Source: Alcanivorax sp. (GTDB taxonomy: Bacteria; Pseudomonadota; Gammaproteobacteria; Pseudomonadales; Alcanivoracaceae). Taken from it: DNA of 64,000 nucleotides. This document shows, piece by piece, positions 51,915-61,400 of this stretch (position 1 is the stretch's first letter; the number at the start of each line of letters is the position of its first letter). Under the pieces are notes generated by a model. It did not search any database, was not told the DNA's origin, and saw only the letters and a list, made by a program, of their open reading frames with translations. The position numbers and the translations under genes are program-made. The stretch spans positions 3,532,501 to 3,596,500 of the forward strand of contig NZ_CP080267.1 of assembly GCF_019431375.1 (NCBI RefSeq), read 5' to 3'.

Positions 51915-53354
51915 TTACCCCAGCTTTTCCTTGAGCAACTGATTCAGTTGCTGTGGGTTCGCCTTGCCCTGCGTTGCCTTCATTGCCTGGCCTACAAAGA
52001 AACCGATTTTTTTCTTTTTCTTGGCGTCATCAGAGTTGCGGTAATCCTCAACCTGGGGGGCGTTGTTGGCGATGATGTCATCGACGATTTTTTCCAGTTC
52101 GCCGCTGTCGCTCATCTGCTTGAGGCCCTTGGCCTCAATGATGCCATCCGGGTCGCCTTCACCGGCCCAGCAGGCTTCGAATACCTGCTTGGCGATCTTG
52201 GAGCTGATGGTGCCATCCTTGAGGCGGGCAATCAGTTGGCCCAACTGTTCCGCACTGACCGGGCTGGCGCTAATGTCTTTTTCTTCCGCGTTCAGCTTGG
52301 CGGTCAGTTCGCCCATGACCCAGTTGGCTGCCAGTTTGGCATCGCCGCCGGCGTTGGCGACGCCTTCAAAAAACGCCGAGGTGGCGATAGAGCCGGACAG
52401 CAGATCCGCGTCGTACTCGGACAGCTGGTAGTCGTCCATGAACCGTGCCTTGCGCGCATTGGGCAGTTCCGGCATGGCCGCTTTCAATGCTTCCAGGTCC
52501 GCATCGGTGATGGCCACCGGCAGCAGATCCGGGCACGGGAAATAGCGGTAGTCGTTGGCGTCTTCCTTGCTGCGCATGGAGCGGGCGGTGTGGGTGTCGC
52601 CGTTGTACAAACGGGTTTCCTGCACAATCTCGCCGCCGTCTTCCAGCACATCAATTTGCCGTTCCACTTCCAGCTTGATGGCGCGTTCCATAAAACGGAA
52701 GGAGTTCAGGTTCTTGGTTTCCGTGCGGGTACCCAGTGGCTCGCCGGGTTTGCGGATGGACACGTTTACATCGAACCGCATGTTGCCCTGGGACATGTCG
52801 CCATCGCAGATGCCGATGGAAGTCACAATCGCATGCAGTTTGCGGGCAAAGGCCACGGCTTCTTCGGCGTTGGCCATGTCCGGTTCGGTGACCACTTCAA
52901 TCAGCGGCGTGCCGGCGCGGTTAAGATCAATCCCGGTCATGCCGTGGAAGTCTTCGTGCAGGGATTTACCCGCGTCTTCTTCAAGATGCGCGTGATGAAT
53001 GCGAACGGTTTTTTTCTCGCCGCTTTCCAGCTGGATTTCGACTTCGCCGGCACCCACGATGGGTTCGGCCAGCTGGGTGGTTTGATAGCCTTTTGGCAGG
53101 TCCGGATAAAAATAATTTTTTCGTTCAAACACACTGTGGCGACAGATGTCGGCATTGATGGCCAAACCAAAAAGCGCGGCTTTGCGCACCGCTTCCTTGT
53201 TTACCACCGGCAGGGTGCCTGGCATGCCCAGATCCACCAGCGACGCTTGAGTGTTCGGCTCGGCACCGGTGGACAGTTTGCTGCCGGAAAACAGTTTGCT
53301 GACGGTGTTGAGCTGGACATGAATTTCCAGACCGATCACGACTTCCCAACTCAT
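51915..53354 (-). CDS. gatB: Asp-tRNA(Asn)/Glu-tRNA(Gln) amidotransferase subunit B
   Basis: 479 residues. The N terminus WEVVIGLEIHVQLNTVSKLF, NFYPDLPKGYQTTQ-like segment, DLNRAGTPLIEVVTEPDM near 144-161 and the tail domain (C-terminal GatB/Yqey, VGQAMKATQGKANPQQLNQL) are all present. GatB binds and phosphorylates Glu- or Asp-tRNA for the amidation fed by GatA. Its ATG overlaps the gatA stop by 4 bp. Confidence 0.98.
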   Translation of the reverse strand: MSWEVVIGLEIHVQLNTVSKLFSGSKLSTGAEPNTQASLVDLGMPGTLPVVNKEAVRKAALFGLAINADICRHSVFERKNYFYPDLPKGYQTTQLAEPIVGAGEVEIQLESGEKKTVRIHHAHLEEDAGKSLHEDFHGMTGIDLNRAGTPLIEVVTEPDMANAEEAVAFARKLHAIVTSIGICDGDMSQGNMRFDVNVSIRKPGEPLGTRTETKNLNSFRFMERAIKLEVERQIDVLEDGGEIVQETRLYNGDTHTARSMRSKEDANDYRYFPCPDLLPVAITDADLEALKAAMPELPNARKARFMDDYQLSEYDADLLSGSIATSAFFEGVANAGGDAKLAANWVMGELTAKLNAEEKDISASPVSAEQLGQLIARLKDGTISSKIAKQVFEACWAGEGDPDGIIEAKGLKQMSDSGELEKIVDDIIANNAPQVEDYRNSDDAKKKKKIGFFVGQAMKATQGKANPQQLNQLLKEKLG

Positions 53355-54823
53355 TGGTCACCTCCAAATGCGGGTGCCTGTTTATGCCAGTCGGTGGCTT
53401 GCTGATACTTGTGGGCCACGTTGAGAATTTGCCCTTCCCGGAAATAGTTGCCGATGATCTGTGTGCCCGTGGGCAGGCCGTTGATAAAGCCAGTGGGCAT
53501 GGACAGAGCCGGCAGGCCGGCCAGGTTAACCCCGATGGTGAAGACGTCGGCCATGTACATGCTTACCGGGTCGTCTTTCTTGGCTCCCAGTTTGAAGGCA
53601 GTTTCCGGGGCGGTGGGGCCCATCAACACGTCCACCTTTTCGAAGGCGCGGACAAAGTCATCGCGGATCAGGCGACGGACCTGCTGGGCGCGACGGTAGT
53701 AGGCGTCGTAGTAACCGGCGGACAGGGCGTAGGCACCCACCAGAATGCGGCGCTTCACTTCATCACCGAAACCTTCAGAGCGGGAGCGTTTGTACAGGTC
53801 TTCCAGGTCTTTCGGATCGTCGCAGCGATGACCGAAACGCACGCCGTCGAAGCGGCTTAAATTGGAGCTGGCTTCCGCCGGGGCGATTACATAATAAGCC
53901 GGTACCGACAGCTTGACGCTGGGCAGGGACACGGACACCACCTTGGCGCCCAGTTTTTCCAGTTCGCGAATGGCCGCGCGGCTGTTGTCGGCGATGGCGC
54001 CGTCCAGGGTGTCCGGAAAGAATTCTTCCGGGATGCCGATGGTCAGGCCGCTGATATCGTTGTTCAGGGCGCCCAGATAGTCGTCCACCTTTTCGTTGAG
54101 ACTGGTGGAGTCACGATGATCGTGACCGGCCATGGCCTGCAGCATCAGGGCGCAGTCTTCCGCGCTCTGGGCCATGGGGCCGGCCTGATCCAGGCTGGAG
54201 GCGAAGGCGATCATGCCCCAGCGGGAGACACGACCATAGGTGGGCTTGAGCCCGGTAATGTTATTTAGGGCAGCCGGCTGACGGATGGAGCCGCCGGTGT
54301 CGGTGCCGGTGGCGCCGGGGGCCAGGCGTGCACCCAGGCAGGCCGCCGCACCGCCGGAAGAGCCACCGGGTACCCGCTCCAGATCCCAGGGGTTCTTCAC
54401 CGGGCCGTAGTAGCTGGTTTCGTTGGAGGAGCCCATGGCGAACTCGTCCATGTTGGTCTTGCCCAGCATTATCGCACCTTCGGCGGCCATCTTTTCCACC
54501 ACTGTGGCGGTGTAAGGGGCAATAAAGGAGTCCAGCATCTTCGAGCCGCAACTGGTACGTACGCCCTCGGTGCAGAATATGTCCTTGTGAGCGATGGGCA
54601 GGCCGGTGAGCAGGCCGCCGTTGCCAGCCGCGATGGCCGCATCGGCGGCGTCGGCCTGGGCCAATGCCTGTTCAGCGGTCACGGTAATAAAGCTGTTGAG
54701 CTCGCCGTCGTGTTGCTGGATGCGGGCCAGGAAGTGCTCGGTGAGCTCCCGGGAGGAGAAATCCCCGGCAGCCAGACCGGCCTTGAGTTCTGTCAGTGTC
54801 TTGTTGTGCATGGCGTTGCTCAT
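53351..54823 (-). CDS. gatA: Asp-tRNA(Asn)/Glu-tRNA(Gln) amidotransferase subunit A
   Basis: About 490 residues. The ATG at 54823 (MSNAMHNKTLTELKAGLAAG) lies 8 bases past the gatC stop; a TTG at 54838 is possible. The amidase triad is visible: Lys in GLPIAHKDIFCTEGV near 80, cis-Ser in GGSSGGAAACLGARL near 152 and Ser in GTDTGGSIRQPAAL. It releases ammonia from glutamine for GatB. Operon gatC-gatA-gatB, with overlapping or near-touching ends. Confidence 0.97.
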   Translation of the reverse strand: MSNAMHNKTLTELKAGLAAGDFSSRELTEHFLARIQQHDGELNSFITVTAEQALAQADAADAAIAAGNGGLLTGLPIAHKDIFCTEGVRTSCGSKMLDSFIAPYTATVVEKMAAEGAIMLGKTNMDEFAMGSSNETSYYGPVKNPWDLERVPGGSSGGAAACLGARLAPGATGTDTGGSIRQPAALNNITGLKPTYGRVSRWGMIAFASSLDQAGPMAQSAEDCALMLQAMAGHDHRDSTSLNEKVDDYLGALNNDISGLTIGIPEEFFPDTLDGAIADNSRAAIRELEKLGAKVVSVSLPSVKLSVPAYYVIAPAEASSNLSRFDGVRFGHRCDDPKDLEDLYKRSRSEGFGDEVKRRILVGAYALSAGYYDAYYRRAQQVRRLIRDDFVRAFEKVDVLMGPTAPETAFKLGAKKDDPVSMYMADVFTIGVNLAGLPALSMPTGFINGLPTGTQIIGNYFREGQILNVAHKYQQATDWHKQAPAFGGDQ

Positions 54824-54830
54824 CACCTGT

Positions 54831-55118
54831 TTACTCAATCACCCGGGGAACCAGGAAACAGCCGTCTTCGGCAGCGGGGGCGATGTCCAGCGCCTTGTCT
54901 CGCACGTTGGGCTCGCTGACTTCGTCTTCACGCAGGGGCTGGGTCACGTCCAGCGGGTGGGCCATGGGCGCCACATCAGCCACATCGGCCTGCTGTAGTT
55001 GGTCCACCATGGCAAGAATGTCATTGAGGCGGTCAGACAGGGCGGCGCTGTCTGCCTCGTCCACTTTCAGGCGCGCCAGATGGGCCACCTGGGCTACCAC
55101 CTTGGAATCAATGGCCAT
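54831..55118 (-). CDS. gatC: Asp-tRNA(Asn)/Glu-tRNA(Gln) amidotransferase subunit C
   Basis: 95 residues from ATG 55118 with GGAGAGA as ribosome site. MAIDSKVVAQVAHLARLKVD and the C-terminal LREDEVSEPN...APAAEDGCFLVPRVIE are the GatC signatures. The subunit stabilises GatAB. A longer upstream frame to 55184 has no family support. The operon is divergent from mreB. Confidence 0.96.
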   Translation of the reverse strand: MAIDSKVVAQVAHLARLKVDEADSAALSDRLNDILAMVDQLQQADVADVAPMAHPLDVTQPLREDEVSEPNVRDKALDIAPAAEDGCFLVPRVIE

Positions 55119-55320
55119 GATTCTCTCCGTTGGGATTCTCTGCGGCGGGCAGAGATAAGCTAATGCGGGTCTGGAAAGCCGCAAAAAGTACCATAGACCG
55201 CCTGTCCGGGGCCACTGCCCGCCAGTGTAAAAGCGGTAGTGTCAGCTTGCCCAATGCCCCTGCCATTGCTAGAGTTGCGCCATCTTGTGAGATGCCCGGT
55301 TTTTTCCCGCCCGGTGTCGT

Positions 55321-55334
55321 ATTTTCGCGAAAAT
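55321..55334. promoter_or_regulatory. 14-bp perfect palindrome upstream of mreB
   Basis: ATTTTCGCGAAAAT is exactly self-complementary and lies 19 bp before the mreB ATG, so it would be in the leader RNA or act as an operator. No regulator is known to me for this sequence. Confidence 0.5.
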
Positions 55335-55353
55335 TTCAGGAAACACGCCAGAG

Positions 55354-56397
55354 ATGTCCATGATCAAGCGTATTCGGGGGATGTTCTCCACCGATTTGTC
55401 CATCGATTTGGGGACCGCCAACACCCTTATATATGTACGTGGCCGCGGCATCGTCCTGGACGAGCCGTCTGTGGTGGCTATTCGTCACCATGGCGCCCAG
55501 AAGAGTGTGGCTGCCGTGGGGGCCGACGCCAAGCGCATGCTGGGCCGTACTCCCGGCAACATTACCGCCATCCGTCCCATGAAGGATGGGGTGATCGCTG
55601 ACTTCGATGTCACCGAGAAGATGCTCCAGTACTTTATCAAGAAGGTCCATGACACCGGGTTCTTCCCGCCGGCGCCACGGGTGCTGGTCTGTGTGCCTTG
55701 CAAATCCACCCAGGTGGAACGCCGGGCCATCCAGGATTCCGCTTATGGAGCCGGTGCCCGCGATGTCTATCTGATTGAAGAACCTATGGCCGCCGCCATC
55801 GGTGCCGGTCTGCCGGTGGAAGAAGCTCGCGGTTCCATGGTGGTGGATATCGGTGGCGGTACCACCGAGATTGCCCTGATTTCCCTGAATGGCGTGGTCT
55901 ATTCCGAATCCGTACGTATCGGTGGCGACCGTTTCGACGAAGCCATTGTGGCTTTTGTGCGCAAGGAATACGGTTCGCTGATCGGCGAATCCACTGCCGA
56001 GCGTATCAAGCATGAAATCGGTACTGCCTATCCCGGTTCCGAGATCCGCGAGATCGACGTGCGTGGCCGCAACCTGGCTGAAGGCGTGCCGCGCAGTTTC
56101 ACCCTCAATTCCGAGGAAATCCTGGAAGCGCTGAAAGAGCCGCTGGCGGCCATCGTCAATGCGGTGAAAAATGCGCTGGAAGCCTCTCCGCCGGAACTGG
56201 CCTCCGATATCGCTGAGCGTGGCCTGGTGATCACCGGTGGTGGCGCCCTGCTGCGTGATATCGACCGGCTGATCAGTGAAGAAACCGGCTTGCCGGTGAT
56301 TGTCGCCGATGATCCGCTGACCTGTGTGGCCCGTGGTGGCGGCAAGGCGCTGGAGCTGATGGACAGCCAGGGTTTCGATATGCTGGCCATGGGCTAG
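55354..56397 (+). CDS. mreB: Rod shape-determining protein MreB
   Basis: 347 residues of the actin superfamily. Phosphate 1 motif DLSIDLGTANTLIYVRGRGI near 14-33, LIEEPMAAAIGAGLP near 138-152, phosphate 2 GSMVVDIGGGTTEIALIS near 158-175 and the adenosine GLVITGGGALLRDIDRLI near 288-305 are all present. It polymerises on the membrane and guides lateral wall synthesis. It heads mreBCD-maf-yhdP-nitrilase-tldD. Confidence 0.98.
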   Translation: MSMIKRIRGMFSTDLSIDLGTANTLIYVRGRGIVLDEPSVVAIRHHGAQKSVAAVGADAKRMLGRTPGNITAIRPMKDGVIADFDVTEKMLQYFIKKVHDTGFFPPAPRVLVCVPCKSTQVERRAIQDSAYGAGARDVYLIEEPMAAAIGAGLPVEEARGSMVVDIGGGTTEIALISLNGVVYSESVRIGGDRFDEAIVAFVRKEYGSLIGESTAERIKHEIGTAYPGSEIREIDVRGRNLAEGVPRSFTLNSEEILEALKEPLAAIVNAVKNALEASPPELASDIAERGLVITGGGALLRDIDRLISEETGLPVIVADDPLTCVARGGGKALELMDSQGFDMLAMG

Positions 56398-56418
56398 GCC
56401 GGGTTTCCGGGCTAGATC

Positions 56419-57273
56419 ATGACGGCACCTGCCAATCCTACCTACCGACTGCTGATTGCGCTGGTTCTCGCCATCGTCATGATGGTGCTGGACCAGCGCA
56501 CGCCCTGGGCTGCGCCCGTGCGGCATGTGCTTGGCTATCTTACTGCTCCGATCCATTATCTGGCCCACCTGCCGGTGGATTCCGGTGAGTGGTTGTCCGA
56601 GCAGACCCAGAGCCGTGGTTCCCTGATTGATGAAAACCGGCGCCTGCAGCGTCAGGCGTTGATTCTCGAGCAGAAGGTTGAGCGGCTGGCAGTGCTGGAA
56701 GCGGAAAACGTGCGTCTGCGTGAGTTGCTCAACTCCTCGGCGGATCTGGATGCCAATGTGCTGGTGGCCGAGATTATTGGTGTGGATCCGGATCCGAACC
56801 GCCAAGAGCTGGTCATCAACAAGGGCAGGGGTGATAAGGTCTTGCGCGGGCAAGCCGTGCTGGATGCCCAGGGTCTGATCGGTCAGGTGGTGGATGCGGG
56901 GCCGCTTAGTTCCCGGGTATTGCTGGTCACTGATGCCAGTCATGCCATGAGCGTGCAGGTGAATCGCAACGGGGTGCGTGCGATTCTGGCAGGTACCGGT
57001 CAGTCCGATGGCTTGAAACTCCTCTACGTGCCGGACACGGCGGATATCAACGAAGGGGATCTGCTGGTGAGCACCGGTTTGGGCCAGCGTTACCCGCGGG
57101 GCTATCCGGTGGCAACGGTAATCGCTGTACGCCATCAGTCCGGTGCGCCTTTCGCGGAAATCGCTGCCCGGCCTACTGCCAGAGTGGACCGTGCCAGTCA
57201 CGTGCTCTTGGTGCAGTCCACTGATAAGCCCCTGATTCCGGTGCCCGACCCGGAGGCCGCCAATGATTCATGA
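56419..57273 (+). CDS. mreC: Rod shape-determining protein MreC
   Basis: 284 residues. An N-terminal helix (RLLIALVLAIVMMVLDQRTP) is followed by a coiled coil (ENRRLQRQALILEQKVERLA then LEAENVRLRELLNSS) and a periplasmic beta-barrel domain (VNKGRGDKVLRGQAVLDAQG-like, then TGLGQRYPRGYPVATVIAV). MreC links MreB to the wall-synthesis enzymes. It starts 21 bp after mreB and its end overlaps mreD by 11 bp. Confidence 0.95.
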   Translation: MTAPANPTYRLLIALVLAIVMMVLDQRTPWAAPVRHVLGYLTAPIHYLAHLPVDSGEWLSEQTQSRGSLIDENRRLQRQALILEQKVERLAVLEAENVRLRELLNSSADLDANVLVAEIIGVDPDPNRQELVINKGRGDKVLRGQAVLDAQGLIGQVVDAGPLSSRVLLVTDASHAMSVQVNRNGVRAILAGTGQSDGLKLLYVPDTADINEGDLLVSTGLGQRYPRGYPVATVIAVRHQSGAPFAEIAARPTARVDRASHVLLVQSTDKPLIPVPDPEAANDS

Positions 57274-57754
57274 TCGTCCTGCCGGCACCGGCGTCATAGT
57301 CGTTACCTTGCTGATCGCCGCATTGCTGGAAGTGGTGCCCCTTCCCGAGAGCGTCAACTGGGTGCGCCCCGAGTGGATGCTGTTGGTGCTGGTTTACTGG
57401 GTGCTGGAATTGCCCAATCGTGTCGGTGTGTTGTGGGGCTTCTTTGTCGGCCTGTATCACGATGTGTTGGTGGGGACCACGCTGGGGCAGTGGGGGCTGG
57501 CCTATGCCCTGGGCGCCTTTGTGATGCTAGCTGCCTACAAGCGCATGCGGGTATTCACCTCGCTGCAACAGTGTGCCGTGGTTTTCCTACTGGTGGGCAC
57601 CGTCAGCCTGCTGGCCTTTCTGGTGCAGGAGTCCGTGGGTCGTACCCTGTATCCGCCCTACACCATTCTTTATGCATCTCTGACCAGTGCGGTGCTCTGG
57701 CGCCCGGTCTGTGCGCTACTGCGCTGGGTACAGCTGCGTTTTCTAGTACGCTGA
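57263..57754 (+). CDS. mreD: Rod shape-determining protein MreD
   Basis: 163 residues with about five hydrophobic helices (VIVVTLLIAALLEVVPLPES, WMLLVLVYWVLELPNRVGVL, LAYALGAFVMLAAYKRMRVF and others). The EWMLLVLVYWVLELP pattern is the MreD family. The start overlaps mreC by 11 bp. A heptamer element separates it from maf. Confidence 0.93.
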   Translation: MIHDRPAGTGVIVVTLLIAALLEVVPLPESVNWVRPEWMLLVLVYWVLELPNRVGVLWGFFVGLYHDVLVGTTLGQWGLAYALGAFVMLAAYKRMRVFTSLQQCAVVFLLVGTVSLLAFLVQESVGRTLYPPYTILYASLTSAVLWRPVCALLRWVQLRFLVR

Positions 57755-57763
57755 ACAAAAAAC

Positions 57764-57885
57764 AGTTAACAGTGAATAGTTAACAGGGAACAGTTCGCGA
57801 GCTGATGATGGAACAACCTCAGAGTTCTGCTGCCGCGCCTGACCTGTTAGATGTTAGCTGTTAACTATTCATTGTTAACGATTAA
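57764..57885. repeat. Heptamer element, GTTAAC-type arrays facing each other
   Basis: Left array at 57764-57798 (AGTTAAC, AGTGAAT, AGTTAAC, AGGGAAC, AGTTCGC). Right array of six opposite-sense units at 57844-57885 (CTGTTAG, ATGTTAG, CTGTTAA, CTATTCA, TTGTTAA, CGATTAA). The right array ends 8 bases before the maf ATG, leaving no ribosome site. Confidence 0.85.
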
Positions 57886-57893
57886 CTGATCCT

Positions 57894-58481
57894 ATGACTC
57901 TTTACCTTGCCTCAGGTTCGCCACGTCGGGCAGAGCTGCTACGGCAGATTTCTGTTCCTTTTTCCGTGCTGCCCGCCCCGGATATCGATGAAACGCCTAT
58001 GCGGGAGGAGCCTCCCCTGGAATATGTCTGCCGTATGGCCCGGGAGAAGGCCCGAGCCGGTGCCGCGGGAGCCGGTGGTTTGCCAGACGGGGCGGTGCTC
58101 GGAGCCGATACGGCGGTGGTGCTGGGCGACGAGATCCTGGGCAAGCCGGCGAACAAGCAACAGGCGCTGGCCATGTTGCAGGCTCTCAACGGTGCCGAAC
58201 ATCAGGTGATGTCCGCACTGGCCCTGCTGAGCAAGGGGCAGATGGACGTTCGCTATTCCATTACCCGGGTGCAATTCAGGCAACTCAGTGACAGGCAATT
58301 GCAGGATTATGTGGATACCGGCGAAGGGGCCGATAAGGCCGGTGGCTACGGGATTCAGGGATTGGGCGCGGCGCTGGTGGCCTCGCTGACGGGCAGTTAC
58401 AGTGGGGTAGTCGGCCTGCCGCTGGAACAGATGGTGGCATTGCTGGATCAGGTCGGCATCCGTTATTGGCAACCCAACTGA
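57894..58481 (+). CDS. maf: Maf family nucleotide pyrophosphatase
   Basis: 195 residues. The family signature LYLASGSPRRAELLRQI opens the protein, with the DTAVVLGDEILGKPANKQQA segment near 67-86 and EGADKAGGYGIQGLGAAL near 145-162. The exact copy of the GSPRR and DTxV...KP motifs fits dTTP/UTP pyrophosphatases of the YhdE type. The usual place between mreD and rng is kept. There is no Shine-Dalgarno before the ATG, since a repeat array ends just upstream. Confidence 0.95.
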   Translation: MTLYLASGSPRRAELLRQISVPFSVLPAPDIDETPMREEPPLEYVCRMAREKARAGAAGAGGLPDGAVLGADTAVVLGDEILGKPANKQQALAMLQALNGAEHQVMSALALLSKGQMDVRYSITRVQFRQLSDRQLQDYVDTGEGADKAGGYGIQGLGAALVASLTGSYSGVVGLPLEQMVALLDQVGIRYWQPN

Positions 58482-58483
58482 TT

Positions 58484-61400
58484 ATGGCCTCGACTCGACC
58501 TCATCGCTGGCACCGACTTTATCCGTCCCTCTGGTGGCTGACGGCGGCCTTGCTGTTGGTTATTGCTGCCTATGTGGTGCTCGGCCGTCAGTTGATGTTG
58601 CTGGTGCCGGATTATCGCGAACGCCTGGAAGTCTTCTTTGAAGAACGCATTCAGACGCCGCTGACCATTGCCGAGCTGGACGGCCAGATGTCCGGCCTGG
58701 TACCCCAGTTTGTCGCCCGTCAGATCCGTCTGCCTGCCCCGGAAGGTGATACCGCCCTTGAGCTGGACGAAGTGGTGTTGGGAATCGATGTGTTCCGTTC
58801 CCTATGGCACCGGGATCTGGTGCTCAAGGAGCTGCGCATTCACGGGGTGGAGCTGAATCTGGTGCGCGGCGAGGATGGCAGCATTCGCCTGCGCGGGCTG
58901 GAAGCACTGGGGAGCAAGGATCCGGAGCAGCGCCCGCCGCTGGAGCGTATTCTCACCCTGTTCTACCGCCAGCAGTTGCTGGCGATCAGCGATGCCCGCC
59001 TGTCTCTGGAGTGGCCGGGGATGCCGCCACTGGCGGCATCTGAACTGGAAGCCACCTTGATCAACCGCGGGGACGAGCACCGGTTGGCGCTGAACCTGGA
59101 AGCCCGTGATCGCCCGCTGTCCCTGCAGGCGCGGATTCACCTGCATGGCGATGCCTTTTCTCTGGAAGAGGTGGAGGCGGATCTCTATGCCAGCCTGAAG
59201 GGGGAACGTCTGCACGAGTGGCTGCCCGAGGAGTTGGGTTGGCCGGTGCAGGTGGCTGCGCTGGATGGGCGTATGAAAGTCTGGTCTACCCTGAAACAGG
59301 GGCAACCCCATGACGCCAGCATCAATCTGAACCTGCCCACCCTGACGCTACAGCAGGAGGGGTTGGCTTGGCCCATGACCGAGCTGTCTGCCCGGTTGGC
59401 CCTGGTAAGGGATGGGGAGCGGGCAACCCTGTCCCTGACTCGTTTGTCCGGTGATTCGCCAGCCGGCGCGCTCAATTTGGGAGACATGGCGCTGCTTTGG
59501 CAGACTCGTGGCGAGCAGCGGCAATGGCAGTTCCGGGGCGCTGAACTGCCGCTACATGGACTCAACCAGCAGTTTCAGCAATGGCCTTTTGCCTTGCCCG
59601 ATAGTCTGCAACAGGTCCGTGAACGTTTAGCGGTACAGTCTCCACGGGGGGTGCTGAATGGCGTCTATGTGCGTGGCCGTGCCCGGAATGTGGAGACGTT
59701 CCAGCTGCGCTTCACAGGTCTGTCGAGTCAGGCGCAGGATCGGATACCGGGTGTGCAAGGGCTTTCCGGCTGGGTGTCCGGCAGCCCGTCCGAAGGCCTG
59801 GCTTACCTGCACAGCGATAATCTCAGCCTGCAATTCCCGAGACTTTATGATCATGCTCTGGCTGGCCAGGTCAGCGGGCTACTGGACTGGCGCCGGGACG
59901 CCGAGCAGCTACAGGTACGTTCCGGGCGGTTGCAGGTGGTCAATCCGGATGCCCATGGCGAGGCGATGATGCAGCTCAGCCTGCGCCCGGAACAGATTCC
60001 GCAATTGCGTCTGGTGGCGGAAATCTTCGAAGGTAACGGCGCTCGTGCCAGCCATTATATGCCGCTCAAACGGTTACCCGAGGGGCTGTCCGGCTGGCTC
60101 GCACAAGCCATTCAGGATGGGGTCCTGCAGCGTGGGCAGATTCTTTACCAGGGGCCGGTGAAAATCGACAAGAGCCGCCAGCAGGATCGCACCCTGCAGA
60201 TGCGTTTTCAGGGTCGCGATGTGCGTTTGTCTTTCCTGCCGGACTGGCCGGTGGCCAGCGACGTGTCGGCGGACGTGCTGATCAATGGTCGCCAGGTTCG
60301 CGGGTTGGCTCGCAGTGGCAAGTTGCTGGGTAGCGAGCTGCAAGAAGTGCATGTGGATGTGGCGGCTTTTGAAACCGGTGAGACGCCCCGGCTGGTTGTT
60401 TCCGGCCAGGCCCGGGGGCCATTACAGGATCTGGATACGCTCTTTCAGGATACCCCGCTGCGTAAACAGCTCCCCGAAGAGTTGCTGGACTGGCGTTTTC
60501 GGGACGGCAGTATGTCGGGCTATCTGTTGCTGGATATTCCCTTGCAGAAAGATAACGATGCCCCTGTGGTCATTGTGGATGCACAGGTGAATGATGCCAC
60601 GCTATCCAATGGGCCGCGCAAACTTCGGGTCACTGAAGCCTCGGCGCCAGTCTATTTTCATTTGCATGACGGCATACAGATCGACCGGCTGCAGGCTCGT
60701 GCTCTGGGTGGAAAGTTCGGCGGTCAGTGGCTGACCCGAGAGGGTCGCAGTCGCTTGCAGCTCGATGGAAGTCTGCCCATGAAGCAAGCGGCAAACTGGC
60801 TGGGGTTTGCCTGGCTTGAGCCGCTGTCAGGGCAGTTGCCGCTGGGGCTGACCGTACAGATTCCCTGGCAGGGTACGCCATTTTTCCTGCGTGCAGCGTC
60901 GTCGATGAAGGGGGTGACCGTGGATGCGCCGGCGCCACTGGGTAAGTCAGCCTGGTCAACGCGTCCGCTGGATCTCCGTCTCAGCAATGCGGGCAGTCGT
61001 CTGACGCTGGATCTGGAGTATGGTGGATTGTTGCGTGGCGCTTTGCGCATCGACAAGCGTATACAGGGCGATCTACTGCTGGGAAGCGGCACATTGCAGG
61101 TGCCAAGCGAGGGAATCCAGGTGCGCGGCCAGCTGGCGGAAATCAGTGCGGAGCCCTGGATCGACTTTATCGGCAACCGTCTGGTGCCCTCATTGAATGC
61201 GGGCAGCGGCGGCGGTGTCGGTACCGCTGAGGCCACGTTGAGCAAAGTCAGCCTGCAGGTGGATCGCCTGGATCTGTTTGGCGTTGACGTCGCTGACTCC
61301 CGGTTGTCTGTGCTGCCGGGGGATGCCGGGTGGGATATGGCGTTGAGTAGTCGTGCGGTGGCAGGGTCTGTGCGTATTCCCGACGGGTTTGCCGCCCGGG

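Noticed and set aside
55336..57201. Large 621-residue frame on the minus strand
   Set aside because: It lies opposite mreB and mreC, which are certain, and its composition is that of a shadow frame.
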